Below, in pieces: positions 17,347 to 25,813 of a stretch of DNA of 35,684 bases. This DNA comes from Gammaproteobacteria bacterium (GTDB taxonomy: Bacteria; Pseudomonadota; Gammaproteobacteria; Steroidobacterales; Woeseiaceae), in contig JAOTYE010000029.1 in assembly GCA_029862045.1 (NCBI GenBank), positions 1 through 35,684 of the forward strand, given 5' to 3'. Position numbers and translations under genes: made by a program. Each line of letters begins with the position of its first letter. Position 1 is the first letter of the stretch. The notes under the pieces were generated by a model. The model saw only the letters and a program-made list of their open reading frames with translations, did no database searches and was not told the origin of the DNA.

Positions 17347-17790
17347 ATGGGCCTTTTAGATTTTGCGAAGGATGTCGGGCGACAACTCTTCGATACCGAC
17401 GATGAAGCAGCCGACAGTATTCGGCAGCATCTCGAAATCAAACTCTCCGGGATCAAGAACCTGGACGTCAAGTTCGACGACGGCGTCGCCACCATTTGTG
17501 GCGATTGCCCGAACGAGGCTACACGCAGTTCGGCGCTATTGATCGCAGGTGATGTCAAAGGTGTCGAGAAAATCATTGCCGACGACCTGACATTTCCGGA
17601 GCCAGTGGAAGAAGAGAAAGAAAGAATCGAGCTCTATGAGATCGTCAGCGGCGATACTCTGGGTGGCATTGCCAAGCGTTTTTATGGCAAAGCGTCCCTG
17701 TACACGCGCATCCATGCGGCGAACAAGGAACTGATTCCTGACCCGAACAAGATATACCCGGGCCAGAAAATCAAGATTCCGCTGGATTGA
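17347..17790 (+). CDS. BON and LysM domain protein (Kbp/YgaU-like)
   Basis: This 147-residue protein has an N-terminal BON domain (about 20-85) and a C-terminal LysM domain (about 97-146, YEIVSGDTLGGIAKRFYGKA to IYPGQKIKIPLD). E. coli Kbp (YgaU) has the same layout and length. It is a cytoplasmic K+-binding protein needed for growth under salt stress, with the LysM and BON domains closing on the ion. No signal peptide is visible here, consistent with a cytoplasmic role despite the LysM. A GGAG ribosome-binding site precedes the ATG. It ends the dodecin cassette and is followed by a strong terminator. mscL lies beyond, convergent, which strengthens an osmotic-stress theme. Confidence 0.92.
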   Translation: MGLLDFAKDVGRQLFDTDDEAADSIRQHLEIKLSGIKNLDVKFDDGVATICGDCPNEATRSSALLIAGDVKGVEKIIADDLTFPEPVEEEKERIELYEIVSGDTLGGIAKRFYGKASLYTRIHAANKELIPDPNKIYPGQKIKIPLD

Positions 17791-17820
17791 CTGTCGCGGT
17801 CTAGACGATCGGCTTTCGAC

Positions 17821-17882
17821 TGACCCCTTTGGGTCATCGGGAAAAAGAAAAAGGCCGGCCCTTATTCAGGCCGGCCTTTTTG
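17821..17882. terminator. Bidirectional terminator between BON-LysM gene and mscL
   Basis: A small hairpin TGACCC/GGGTCA (17821-17836) is followed by a strong stem GGCCGGCC/GGCCGGCC (17853-17876) flanked by five A and five T. This makes it an intrinsic terminator on both strands. It ends the dodecin cassette from the left and mscL from the right. Confidence 0.92.
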
Positions 17883-17905
17883 TTGCATGCTTGTTGCTCG
17901 CGCGA

Positions 17906-18307
17906 CTAGTTCGAGCGTAATGCGTCTCTGATTTCCGTTAGCAAGGTTTCTTCTTTGCTCGGTGCCGGCGGCGCTGCCGGAGCTTCTTCTTCTTTCTTCT
18001 TCATGCTATTCATCGCTTTGACAACCATGAAAATTGCGAAAGCAATAATCACAAAGTCGACGACAGTTTGAATGAAGACACCGTATTTCATTAGCACTGC
18101 CTCGCCGCCCTCGCTGGCCGCTTGCAGCGTTACCGCGAGATCCGAAAAGTTGACATTGCCGAGCAACAGACCGATCGGTGGCATGAGCACGTCGGCGACA
18201 AACGATGAAACGATCTTGCCGAACGCCCCGCCGATTACGATACCGACAGCCATATCGACCACATTGCCTTTCATGGCGAAGTCTTTAAATTCTGACATCA
18301 TGGACAT
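17906..18307 (-). CDS. mscL: Large-conductance mechanosensitive channel
   Basis: MscL is a pentameric inner-membrane channel that opens under high membrane tension and releases solutes during osmotic downshock. The 133-residue product shows the N-terminal amphipathic helix and first pore helix ([20 protein letters not shown], then [20 protein letters not shown]). The second membrane helix is [16 protein letters not shown], and a charged C-terminal bundle begins KKEEEAP. I chose ATG 18307 because GGGGA lies about 7 nt upstream and the length then matches the family (E. coli 136). The longer frame would add 25 unrelated residues. Confidence 0.97.
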   Translation of the reverse strand: MSMMSEFKDFAMKGNVVDMAVGIVIGGAFGKIVSSFVADVLMPPIGLLLGNVNFSDLAVTLQAASEGGEAVLMKYGVFIQTVVDFVIIAFAIFMVVKAMNSMKKKEEEAPAAPPAPSKEETLLTEIRDALRSN

Positions 18308-18378
18308 AACAGTTCCCCAGTTATTATTGTGTTCGTACCCGAATATTTTCTCACTCCCCCCCCTGTTTTTCAATCGTG

Positions 18379-18396
18379 GCAATTGTGAACAATTGC
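18379..18396. repeat. Perfect 7-bp inverted repeat upstream of mscL
   Basis: GCAATTG and CAATTGC flank TGAA, 72 bp upstream of the mscL start and just after the unknown membrane-protein gene. It has no T-run after it on either strand, so it is a weak terminator candidate. It may be an operator. No matching regulator is identified. Confidence 0.35.
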
Positions 18397-18413
18397 AAAT
18401 TCTTGCTTAAAAA

Positions 18414-18875
18414 CTAGGCATTTACATCGCCGGCCGCATCGCTCCTCACATTGCGCCACATCCGAATGAGGAGGAATGAAATCAGCACCAGCGTGACGAA
18501 CTGGACTGGTACCCACAGCGTTTGCCAGGTTGCTGGAACACCACCCGTACAGATCGCAGCATTGTTCACATTTACCGTTTGAAATACCTGCCAAACGCTG
18601 CGAATGGCGAACGGAAGGAGCAGCAATAAGGGTGCGCCCAACCAACGCAGAATGCTATGGATCTCGGCAAATGGCCGCGTAACTTGAAGCAGGAATGCGA
18701 AGCCCAGAGCGATTGGCGCGAGACCGAGAAGTACGCCGTGCATTTCATTACCGTCCGGGCCACAACCCATAGCGTACAGCGCCGCGAGCCAAAGGAAATG
18801 TGCGTACAGCATCATCCACGCAACTAGCGCGCAACCAAGCCGCAGAAATACCTCAGCGAATCTCACTTCGTCCAA
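18414..18875 (-). CDS. Unknown small four-helix membrane protein
   Basis: I do not recognise this family. The 153-residue product has four likely transmembrane helices: about 14-36 (LGCALVAWMMLYAHFLWLAA), 45-65 (HGVLLGLAPIALGFAFLL), 76-96 (WLGAPLLLLLPFAIRSVW) and 118-141 (WVPVQFVTLVLISFLLIRMW). Between helices 1 and 2 is a GCGPDGNEMHG loop with a Cys; a second Cys lies in AICTGG before the last helix. Both may face the periplasm. The frame opens with TTG at 18875; a GTG at 18866 is an alternative. It starts 18 bp after the polyphosphate phosphotransferase stop and is probably its operon partner. Confidence 0.65.
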   Translation of the reverse strand: MDEVRFAEVFLRLGCALVAWMMLYAHFLWLAALYAMGCGPDGNEMHGVLLGLAPIALGFAFLLQVTRPFAEIHSILRWLGAPLLLLLPFAIRSVWQVFQTVNVNNAAICTGGVPATWQTLWVPVQFVTLVLISFLLIRMWRNVRSDAAGDVNA

Positions 18876-18893
18876 GGGCTCGGCAGAATCGGG

Positions 18894-20411
18894 CTAAGAC
18901 TCTTCAAGCGCCTTCTCCAGGTGGTCGCCGAATGTTTCCAGCACCTTGATGCGGGCAAAATTCTTATCGTTTGCTGGAACGAGCTCCCACGGTGATATGT
19001 GCGTACTCGTGTACTTGACCATATCGTGGGCTGCCTCTTCGTAGGCATACCATTTGCTGCGGTTGCGCCAGTCCTCCGACGTCAGCTTCCAGCGTTTGTA
19101 CGCCGTTTGTTTGCGATCCTGAAACCGCGTCCACTGCTCTTCCGGCGTTATATGCAGCCAGAACTTGACGAGTATGGTGCCATATTCGACGAGCTGGTCT
19201 TCGAAATCATTGATCTCCGCGTACGCGCGACGCCATTCGTCGTCGCTGGCGAGTCCTTCGACCCGCTCGACCAGTACGCGACCGTACCAGCTGCGATCGA
19301 AAATCGTCAGCTTCCCGGTCCGGGCCAGATGGCGCCAGAACCGCCACAGGTAATGATGCGAGCGCTCTTCGTCGGTCGGCGCACCGTATTGGAGGACGCG
19401 ATAGTTGCGTGCATCCAGCGTCGGGATGATGCGGCGTATGACGCCACCCTTGCCGCCGGCATCCGGGCCTTCGACTACGAGGATGGAAGAGCGTTTTTCC
19501 TGCAGCGCTTTGCGCTGCAACAGATGAATGCGTCCCTGTTGTTGGCTGAGCTGCTGCCGATAACTGGTCTTCGGCAGTTTGGCAGACATGTCGAGTGTGC
19601 TGAGCACCGTCACCAGGCCTTCGGGTCGTTCGGGTAACGGATCCGCAACATCGATTTCACTATTGTCGGCGGGTAGCCCGGCTGCGGGGGTGAGGTCCGA
19701 CGCAGGCAGTCGCGACTCGAGCGCATCGAGAATGACTTGCGACACCGCCAGCATCCTGAAATTTTGATCGACTCCTTCGACGATATGCCACGGCGCATAA
19801 TCCGTGTTCGTTTCCATAATCGTGCGCTCGGCAGTTTCGATGAAGCGCTCGTATATTTCCCAGTGTTCCCAGTCCTTCTCTGTCACGCGCCACGCCTGTT
19901 CGGGATCTGCCTCCAGGGCCTTGAGGCGCTCTTCCTGGGCATCGCGGCTCAGGTGCATCCAGAACTTGAGTATCAGCATGCCATCGTCCGCCAGCGCGCG
20001 TTCAAATGCCTGGATTCGCTTCAGTTCCGCGACATATTCCTTGCCCGAGATGCGCCCGTGGACGCGGTCCAGAAACGGATTAGAATACCGGCCGCTCAGA
20101 TTCAGGCTGGTCCTGCCTTTGGGTGGCAGGGTGCCCCAGAAACGCCAGAACTTCGGGCGCTCGCGCTGCGCTTCGGTCATCGGGCCATACGCGTTCGTGG
20201 TGATCAGGCGCGTATCCAGCCACGCGTGCAGCAGATTTACCGTCGATCCTTTGCCAGCGCCATCGACACCGGCAAAGTCGATCATGACATTGAACCCGGC
20301 ATCTCGACTGAGCAGAATCTGCGCTTCAAGCAGGCGCTGACGCAGCTGTCTGGCGCGCGTTTTGAAGACCTGCTTGGGGACGGCTTGTCCGAGTTCGGCT
20401 GTTCTGAACAT
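18894..20411 (-). CDS. pap: Polyphosphate:AMP phosphotransferase (two-domain PPK2)
   Basis: This enzyme transfers a phosphate from polyphosphate to AMP, giving ADP. The 505-residue product has two fused PPK2 domains, as in the class II PAP enzymes. Domain 1 has a Walker A loop GVDGAGKGS (48-56). Domain 2 has GPDAGGKGG (316-324) and the catalytic Walker B/lid segment FDRSWYGRVLVERVEG (372-387). In domain 1 the equivalent of FDRSWYGR reads LNLSGRYSNPFLDRV (104-118), so it lacks the Asp-Arg of domain 2. This suggests the C-terminal half does the catalysis. A possible -10 (TAGAAT) lies 40-50 bp upstream. An unknown membrane protein follows. Confidence 0.94.
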   Translation of the reverse strand: MFRTAELGQAVPKQVFKTRARQLRQRLLEAQILLSRDAGFNVMIDFAGVDGAGKGSTVNLLHAWLDTRLITTNAYGPMTEAQRERPKFWRFWGTLPPKGRTSLNLSGRYSNPFLDRVHGRISGKEYVAELKRIQAFERALADDGMLILKFWMHLSRDAQEERLKALEADPEQAWRVTEKDWEHWEIYERFIETAERTIMETNTDYAPWHIVEGVDQNFRMLAVSQVILDALESRLPASDLTPAAGLPADNSEIDVADPLPERPEGLVTVLSTLDMSAKLPKTSYRQQLSQQQGRIHLLQRKALQEKRSSILVVEGPDAGGKGGVIRRIIPTLDARNYRVLQYGAPTDEERSHHYLWRFWRHLARTGKLTIFDRSWYGRVLVERVEGLASDDEWRRAYAEINDFEDQLVEYGTILVKFWLHITPEEQWTRFQDRKQTAYKRWKLTSEDWRNRSKWYAYEEAAHDMVKYTSTHISPWELVPANDKNFARIKVLETFGDHLEKALEES

Positions 20412-20505
20412 ATCGCTTCTTTTCGCCTCGGGTTACCTGAATTCTACAGCAAGCCGTGCGATTCGAAGTGTAAATGCAGAATTGGTGAGTTTCGCAGCTC
20501 GCCGG

Positions 20506-23500
20506 TCAGTACAGTTCGCGAGTGTAAATGTGTCGATCCTGGCCGCGGAAAATACCGAACACTGCGGTACCGGCCGGATCTTCGAGGCCTGGCATTGCGG
20601 CATCCCAATCGTATTCCAGCCAGTCGGGCACGTCCGCCGTTGCCGTCGTGCTGCCGTCGTTGGTGGCGCCCGGCGCACGCAGGTGCAGATTGAAGTCACC
20701 CCCCAACGGCGGTTCTCGGAACCGCAACCCAGGTGGTCCCGCAGCTACGCAGCCTTCGCCACTGTCCCCGGGCGCGCCGATATCCAGTACACAGGTGTCC
20801 CCGGCAACCAGGTTCTCGGTAAATGCTCCAAGGGACAGGTCAACCGTGGCTGTGCAACTGTCGTCGATATTGGGCACGAATCCGGTGACCGTATCTACGA
20901 AGTATTCCGTCCTGAACGGCAACGCGAGATTCACGAGTTCGGAGCCGTAGGCATTGAGTAGCCGGCCGCGACCGTAGCGCATGTTTGCGCCCGAATCGAA
21001 AAGTATGCCGCCAGGGTCACCGAAAGTGATCGGGTTGCCAAGTGCCGCGGCGCTGTCCGTATCGAGCACGTTAATGCTGAGACGAACATCCGCGTCGAAA
21101 GGCGCTTGCTCTGCGCCGTGCGTAAACAAAAGGCCGGTGCCACTCGAAAACGTCAGCGTGCCAACGCCGGCACCCAAAGACGCGACAGTTGGATCGCTGG
21201 CTCCCGGCGGCAACCCCGAGGTATCGAGTGTTGCCGGCACGGCCGTGTACACGGGGTCCGGGAGACTCGCGTTGTCTATTTTGAAAAAACCGCCGACGTA
21301 GTTTTCCGTAATCTCACCGGCAAGCGCTCTTGCAGTGACCGTGATCACCGGGTCGTTTGAATACGTGAACGACTCGCCGATATAAGTGAATGATCCTGCC
21401 GCACAGCTCGTTGCAAACGTTGGGACGTTCAGCGCCGTCGTGAAATGATGTGCGTAGAAACGCCCAACATTACCTGTTGCAGCGCCGGTGACGTCCCCCG
21501 CGCCGAGATAGTCATTGTCACCGATAGACGGCATCAAACTAACGATACCGACCTCGGGCCAGCTGAAGTTCGTGCCGGTCGACTGCCCGGCTACGAAAGG
21601 ACCGAAGCCGGTCGCCGCACCGAGCGGCGGATTGTCACCTGCTACAGGGTCGACAAGGTTGGGGGTCAGCAGCACCGTTTCGGCGATACTTTCCTGACCA
21701 TAGTTCGGTGTGACATCGCCCTCGGCGTCGACCGCTGTCACTGTGGCCGAGAACACCTCGCCGGCCGCAACGAACGCGGCACCGGCGGAATCCGCAGCGG
21801 CCGGATTCGGATTACCGGCGCCGTCTTCGATATTTGTCAATTCGAAATGATCGGGTTTCACGACGAAACCTGCTGTCGCGCCGCGAATGCCGTTCGGCAA
21901 ATCCGGATGCGCAAGGCTGTCGTCCTTGACGTCAATCTGGATTCGGCCCACATCCTTGTATTTGCCCGTAACGGCCGCCTGGCCGTTCGTGAACACGACT
22001 GGCTGATTCGCCGCCGCCGCCTCGGCAGACGGGATCCCGACCGTGTCTATGGACGTGGCCACAGTGCCAGCGACAGGGTTCATATAGTCCATCCAGAACT
22101 TGAGGTTCTTGGGGCCTGTGTAGGATTCGATGATGCCACACACCGGGTCGTTTGCAGTCACGCCATAGGCGGCGATGTGAACGGCGAAATCGGTGCCGGC
22201 TATTTGCGGTGTGGAAAACGGCACAATGAGGGCCGGCGGCGGATTCGCGAGCGCAGCGGCTGTGAGCGTGAATCCACTGGGTGCGAAGACGATCGTGCCC
22301 TCGGCATCATTATCACGTATGCCGGTATCGCTGCTCTGATAGACGTCAATGTCGATGTTTGCCGGTCCCTCGGGATAGGAGAGCGCGAAAGCCGCCGACG
22401 ATTCGCCGAGCGGCCAGGCGTAGGTTGCGAGGCCGTCATTCAGGATTGCATCGTTGAATCCGCCGCTACCCGCGACCGGGCCCCAGGTGCCGAAACCAGA
22501 TTGAGTATCGAGCGTGACCTGCTCGTTGTAGTCGATTTTCGGCGTGCCACTCGTGCTGTCGATCACCTGTACCTGCACGACCTCGTCCTGGCAGTGAATG
22601 CCATAGCTATCGTGGGTGATGACGAACTGCGGCAAACCAAGCACCGGACAGTCGACGCACTGGCATACCGTAAGCTCTTTTTGCTTGCCGGCGTAAAATG
22701 CGTTGCCGGCCGGCGACAGCCAATCGTCCTTGAACTCGTTCGTGCCTTCCTGCGTTTCTGTCCAGGAGGTCCCGTCGTACTCGAACACCGCGCCGTTTTT
22801 GCCGACCGCCAGCACGTCACCGTTTTGCGACCAGCCGGAAATTCCGAGAAGCTCCTCGCCAGCCGTTCCGACAACTGCACAGGAGGCTCCATCGTAAAGG
22901 TAAACATCGCCGCTGCCGACAAGATAGATATTGCCGCTGCTATCTCCCCAGAGGTCCTGGAATCTGCTGCCGCTGGTGCAGGACGTATCAGGCGGCAGCC
23001 AGGTGCCCGTTAGTCGGTCGTAGCGGTAAAGACGGCCATCGTCGCCAATCGCGTAGAAATAATTGACGTCGCCCCACGCGTCTTCGAGATCTTTGTTATT
23101 CGTACCCGCAGCCGCGCTCTCGTCAGTCCAGACGCTGCCGTCATAACGATACAGCGTGCCCTTCTTGCCGACCGCATAGGCCTCGGTCGCCGAAGCCGCC
23201 CAGACGCCGAACAGGTCCTCATTGGTAAAGCCGCCGATCGAAGTCCACACACCGCCCGTCAGCTGCAGAACCTCGCCCTTCTTGCCGACAGCGAATGCGG
23301 TGTTCGCATCCACGACTTCGACATCGTTCAAGTCCTCATTGCCGGGGTTGGTCATCGCGCTCCAGCCCGAACCATCGTAGCGATAGATCGTGCCTTTCTT
23401 ACCCACCGCGATCACATGAGTATCGGAATCCCCGGAGATACCGCGAAATTCCTGGTTACCAACATTCTGAGTGGTACACACCTGTGTCGCGGCAGCGTTC

Positions 23501-23553
23501 GTTGCCGCGAGCAACAAGCAGGCGAGAGCCATTAGTCGCATATCACGTCGCAT
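20506..23553 (-). CDS. mshQ: MSHA pilus protein MshQ-like, with N-terminal beta-propeller
   Basis: This large secreted protein of 1015 residues has a signal peptide (about 5-23). Seven repeats of 35-44 residues follow (about 33-300), each with an N-E-[DE]-L start, AVGKKGxxYRYDGS in the middle, and W-T at the end; this is what a seven-bladed beta-propeller would look like. A Cys-rich turn (VCQCVDC, 297-302) leads into a long beta-rich region with Ig-like and VTAVD/VTARA segments. The C-terminus (GRGRLLNAYGSELVNLALPF, then NIDDSCTA) is the DUF6701 domain seen in MshQ. Its position after mshP, overlapping by 11 bp, supports the assignment. A pilus-tip adhesin role is inferred. Confidence 0.85.
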   Translation of the reverse strand: MRRDMRLMALACLLLAATNAAATQVCTTQNVGNQEFRGISGDSDTHVIAVGKKGTIYRYDGSGWSAMTNPGNEDLNDVEVVDANTAFAVGKKGEVLQLTGGVWTSIGGFTNEDLFGVWAASATEAYAVGKKGTLYRYDGSVWTDESAAAGTNNKDLEDAWGDVNYFYAIGDDGRLYRYDRLTGTWLPPDTSCTSGSRFQDLWGDSSGNIYLVGSGDVYLYDGASCAVVGTAGEELLGISGWSQNGDVLAVGKNGAVFEYDGTSWTETQEGTNEFKDDWLSPAGNAFYAGKQKELTVCQCVDCPVLGLPQFVITHDSYGIHCQDEVVQVQVIDSTSGTPKIDYNEQVTLDTQSGFGTWGPVAGSGGFNDAILNDGLATYAWPLGESSAAFALSYPEGPANIDIDVYQSSDTGIRDNDAEGTIVFAPSGFTLTAAALANPPPALIVPFSTPQIAGTDFAVHIAAYGVTANDPVCGIIESYTGPKNLKFWMDYMNPVAGTVATSIDTVGIPSAEAAAANQPVVFTNGQAAVTGKYKDVGRIQIDVKDDSLAHPDLPNGIRGATAGFVVKPDHFELTNIEDGAGNPNPAAADSAGAAFVAAGEVFSATVTAVDAEGDVTPNYGQESIAETVLLTPNLVDPVAGDNPPLGAATGFGPFVAGQSTGTNFSWPEVGIVSLMPSIGDNDYLGAGDVTGAATGNVGRFYAHHFTTALNVPTFATSCAAGSFTYIGESFTYSNDPVITVTARALAGEITENYVGGFFKIDNASLPDPVYTAVPATLDTSGLPPGASDPTVASLGAGVGTLTFSSGTGLLFTHGAEQAPFDADVRLSINVLDTDSAAALGNPITFGDPGGILFDSGANMRYGRGRLLNAYGSELVNLALPFRTEYFVDTVTGFVPNIDDSCTATVDLSLGAFTENLVAGDTCVLDIGAPGDSGEGCVAAGPPGLRFREPPLGGDFNLHLRAPGATNDGSTTATADVPDWLEYDWDAAMPGLEDPAGTAVFGIFRGQDRHIYTRELY

Positions 23554-23953
23554 CGGTCACCGTGCTCCGTATGCGCCGGGATGCGTAATCGGGCGTACCG
23601 TAACTGCCCGACCAGGCGAACGCATCGATCACAAAAACAGTTACCGTGTTCGGTCCTTCGGCATGCGTCGTGCTGCTGCAGCTCGTGTCCACCGAGAATC
23701 CGGCTAACCCAACCTCGGTCAGGGCCAGCGTCGATGCGGCACAGCTGCCGTTTACAAGCGCCTGATAAGCCGACCAGTCGATGCCGGACCTCGCAGCGGC
23801 ATAGGCACGACTACTCTGCATCGCAAGCACAACCGTCTGCTGCTGTACGCCAGCGAGACGGACGGCGACGATTCCCAGCGCAGCGAGCACGACCAGCAGG
23901 AACAGCGCGGGCACCAGCGAAAAACCATTTTGTGATTTCGTTTGCATGCGCAT
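23543..23953 (-). CDS. mshP: MSHA minor pilin MshP
   Basis: This 136-residue prepilin-like protein has a 10-residue leader (MRMQTKSQNG) and a hydrophobic helix FSLVPALFLLVVLAALGIVA. The usual Glu at mature position 5 is Pro here, as is common for PilX/MshP/GspK-class tip subunits that do not need the Glu-Phe1 salt bridge. The rest (residues 45-136) is a small beta-rich domain with two Cys (SCAAS, SCSST) that may form a disulfide. It lies between mshO (3 bp away) and mshQ (overlapping), so all three are co-translated. The role is probably priming or tip assembly with MshO and MshQ. Confidence 0.85.
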   Translation of the reverse strand: MRMQTKSQNGFSLVPALFLLVVLAALGIVAVRLAGVQQQTVVLAMQSSRAYAAARSGIDWSAYQALVNGSCAASTLALTEVGLAGFSVDTSCSSTTHAEGPNTVTVFVIDAFAWSGSYGTPDYASRRIRSTVTDAT

Positions 23954-23956
23954 TGC

Positions 23957-24817
23957 TCAGGGAACGTTGTCCACATGGACCTGGTGTAACAACGAAACAG
24001 TTTCGCCCGTGTCCGACACCGCGAGCGCAATCGATACGAGCCCGGCGCGCTGCGACGTGCCCGGCGCATAACCCATGGTGCATGCGCTGACGCGATTTGT
24101 GATCAATGTTGATTCGGCGCCAGCCGCGAGCAACTCCGTGTCGCTGTCGCGATCGGTCTGATCGGACGTAATCGTGTAGCCCGAGTAACGAATCAGCGTA
24201 CCGGTGCCGGTATCACACAAATAGCTCACTGCGCCATCGACGAGAAACATGCGCTGGCCCGGCGACGCGAAAGCAAACTTGAACGCGGGCGAGAGCTGTA
24301 TATTATCTTCGCCAGGGATCGCGTCTGCGTCGATATCGATCTGGGTGCCCGGCGGCGTGATGACATTGGCCAGTTCGTAGGCGTTTGCACCAGGGACGCC
24401 GACGTTGTAGATCGAAAGATAATGACCGTTCGACGAGAACGGCTTCGCGATATTGCGGAAACTTCCGACGCTGTTAAAGGCATCATCGGCCGACGAAAAT
24501 TGCAGGCGCTTCGACGGGTTGCCGGGTGGCGGCCGATCCCGGTAGCGTGCTCCGTCCACCGTGTTCAGTAATTCCAGGGCAACCGTGCCGCCCGACACAT
24601 TCAGGCGGATGCTGTTCGGCAAGGCACGATGAATATCTCTCGTTATGCGGCGCAGGGAATTCTCGGCCAGATCCACGAGTTCCGCGCGGCGGCCCTGATC
24701 GTTGTATGCGCGCACGGGTCCCGAGATGAACATGGCCATGAACGAGACGACGATCGTCGTTAACGTAATCGTGATGACGAGTTCGACGAGCGTGAAGCCT
24801 TTTTGAACGCTGTGCAT
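23957..24817 (-). CDS. mshO: MSHA minor pilin MshO
   Basis: This 286-residue prepilin has a short leader (MHSVQKG) and a canonical FTLVELVITITLTTIVVSFM helix with Glu5. A large C-terminal domain follows, much longer than in the major pilin, matching the PilW/MshO class of minor pilins. A pair of Cys (YLCDTG and SACTMG) may form a disulfide near the C-terminus. The gene begins 4 bp after mshD and is followed by mshP. Such subunits form the initiation/tip complex together with MshC, MshD and MshP. Its size and order agree with the canonical msh locus. Confidence 0.88.
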   Translation of the reverse strand: MHSVQKGFTLVELVITITLTTIVVSFMAMFISGPVRAYNDQGRRAELVDLAENSLRRITRDIHRALPNSIRLNVSGGTVALELLNTVDGARYRDRPPPGNPSKRLQFSSADDAFNSVGSFRNIAKPFSSNGHYLSIYNVGVPGANAYELANVITPPGTQIDIDADAIPGEDNIQLSPAFKFAFASPGQRMFLVDGAVSYLCDTGTGTLIRYSGYTITSDQTDRDSDTELLAAGAESTLITNRVSACTMGYAPGTSQRAGLVSIALAVSDTGETVSLLHQVHVDNVP

Positions 24818-24821
24818 CGTC

Positions 24822-25283
24822 TCAAAACCTCGTGCGATAGCCGCTCAGCGCGAAGTTGACGGCGTTCGAGTGCGTGACGACGACGTCAACGCGCAGCGCG
24901 TCCGCAACGGGAACGGCGGGCAGCGCCGCCGACGGCGCCACTGTCACGGCGACGTTGTAATCACCAAGGCCGGCCATGGGTAAGCCAAACTGATCGCGAG
25001 CCCCCGCGTCCGACAGGCCGTCATAGTCGTCAAGGTCATCGAAGTCGGCGCGCGCCGCCTCGCCATCGACACCATCGGGATCGGTCAACGGCTTGAGCAG
25101 TATTTCCTCGAGATAGGATTCGGCGATGGCGGCCGCCTGGTGACGGATCATCGGATCGGCACTGTGTGCCGTCGTCATCGACAGCACGCCGAGCACGGCA
25201 CTCGCGGCAATCGCGACGATCACGATCGACACGAGAAGCTCGACGAGCGTTACAGCGCGCTGTGATTGCTTTGCCGGCGTCAT
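24822..25283 (-). CDS. mshD: MSHA minor pilin MshD
   Basis: This 153-residue prepilin has an N-terminal helix VTLVELLVSIVIVAIAASAV and Glu5. The residue just before the cleavage point is Ala10 (QSQRA then VTLVE), not the usual Gly. The peptidase may tolerate this with reduced efficiency. The remaining domain is rich in Asp (DFDDLDDYDGL, about 90-100) and ends in SGYRTRF. It matches the PilV/GspI-like class by length. Its start overlaps the mshC stop as ATGA and it runs directly into mshO, so it belongs to the minor-pilin operon. Confidence 0.85.
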   Translation of the reverse strand: MTPAKQSQRAVTLVELLVSIVIVAIAASAVLGVLSMTTAHSADPMIRHQAAAIAESYLEEILLKPLTDPDGVDGEAARADFDDLDDYDGLSDAGARDQFGLPMAGLGDYNVAVTVAPSAALPAVPVADALRVDVVVTHSNAVNFALSGYRTRF

Positions 25284-25813
25284 GGCGTCACCACGAGCCC
25301 GCTTTCGGCTTGAATCGCGAGCACGCGGCCGCCGACGCTCAGGACCTGGTTGGCGGCAAGATTCGTCCGCCCAAGCGGTCCGTATACAAGTGTGATGGCG
25401 GGGGCAGCGGTAATTGTGCCGGGCGCGGCACCGTTCATGGCCTCACCTGACGGTAACAGCACGGGCACGGGGAAACTTACGTCGGCCGGGTCGCAGTGCC
25501 CGGCAAGAGGCGATTGCTGCGTTAGTGAGTAAGTTGTCGCTGTGATGTCCACCTGGACACGACAGCCGCTCGCCACAGCGACTTTCTGTGCGTAGCGCAG
25601 CGAAGTGACGAGCTCGTCATGGTAGGCACGCTCGTCGAACGTGGAATTATCAAAGAAGCGGGGTCCCGCTATCGCGCCCAGTACGGCGACGATAACGATG
25701 ACAAGGACGAGTTCGATGACCGTGAAGCCCGCGTTAACACTGTAACTGTAGCCACGGGGCCGCCGATCACGCTTACCGATCCCGGTTGTGTGCGTTCGAA
25801 AACAGCACGGCAT
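25280..25813 (-). CDS. mshC: MSHA minor pilin MshC
   Basis: This 177-residue prepilin has an unusually long leader of 29 residues (MPCCFRTHTTGIGKRDRRPR...NAG) before FTVIELVLVIVIVAVLGAIA with Glu5. The mature domain (about 148 residues) carries the GspH/FimT-like pattern DELVTSLRYAQKVAVASGCRVQV. The start ATG lies immediately after the stop of the second pilin. No in-frame ATG or GTG nearer the helix was found, so the long leader appears real. In msh loci MshC follows MshA and is a minor pilin needed for fibre assembly. Confidence 0.85.
   Translation of the reverse strand: MPCCFRTHTTGIGKRDRRPRGYSYSVNAGFTVIELVLVIVIVAVLGAIAGPRFFDNSTFDERAYHDELVTSLRYAQKVAVASGCRVQVDITATTYSLTQQSPLAGHCDPADVSFPVPVLLPSGEAMNGAAPGTITAAPAITLVYGPLGRTNLAANQVLSVGGRVLAIQAESGLVVTP

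Noticed and set aside
19737..20693. A 318-codon plus-strand open frame antisense to pap and the end of mshQ.
   Set aside because: It crosses two real minus-strand genes, has no motifs, and shows the Arg/Gln-rich composition typical of shadow frames.
21445..23013. A 522-codon open frame on the plus strand, antisense to mshQ.
   Set aside because: It is rich in Arg, Cys and Gly with no domain motif or ribosome-binding site, and it lies wholly inside the recognisable mshQ gene. It is a mirror effect of the GC-rich codon use.
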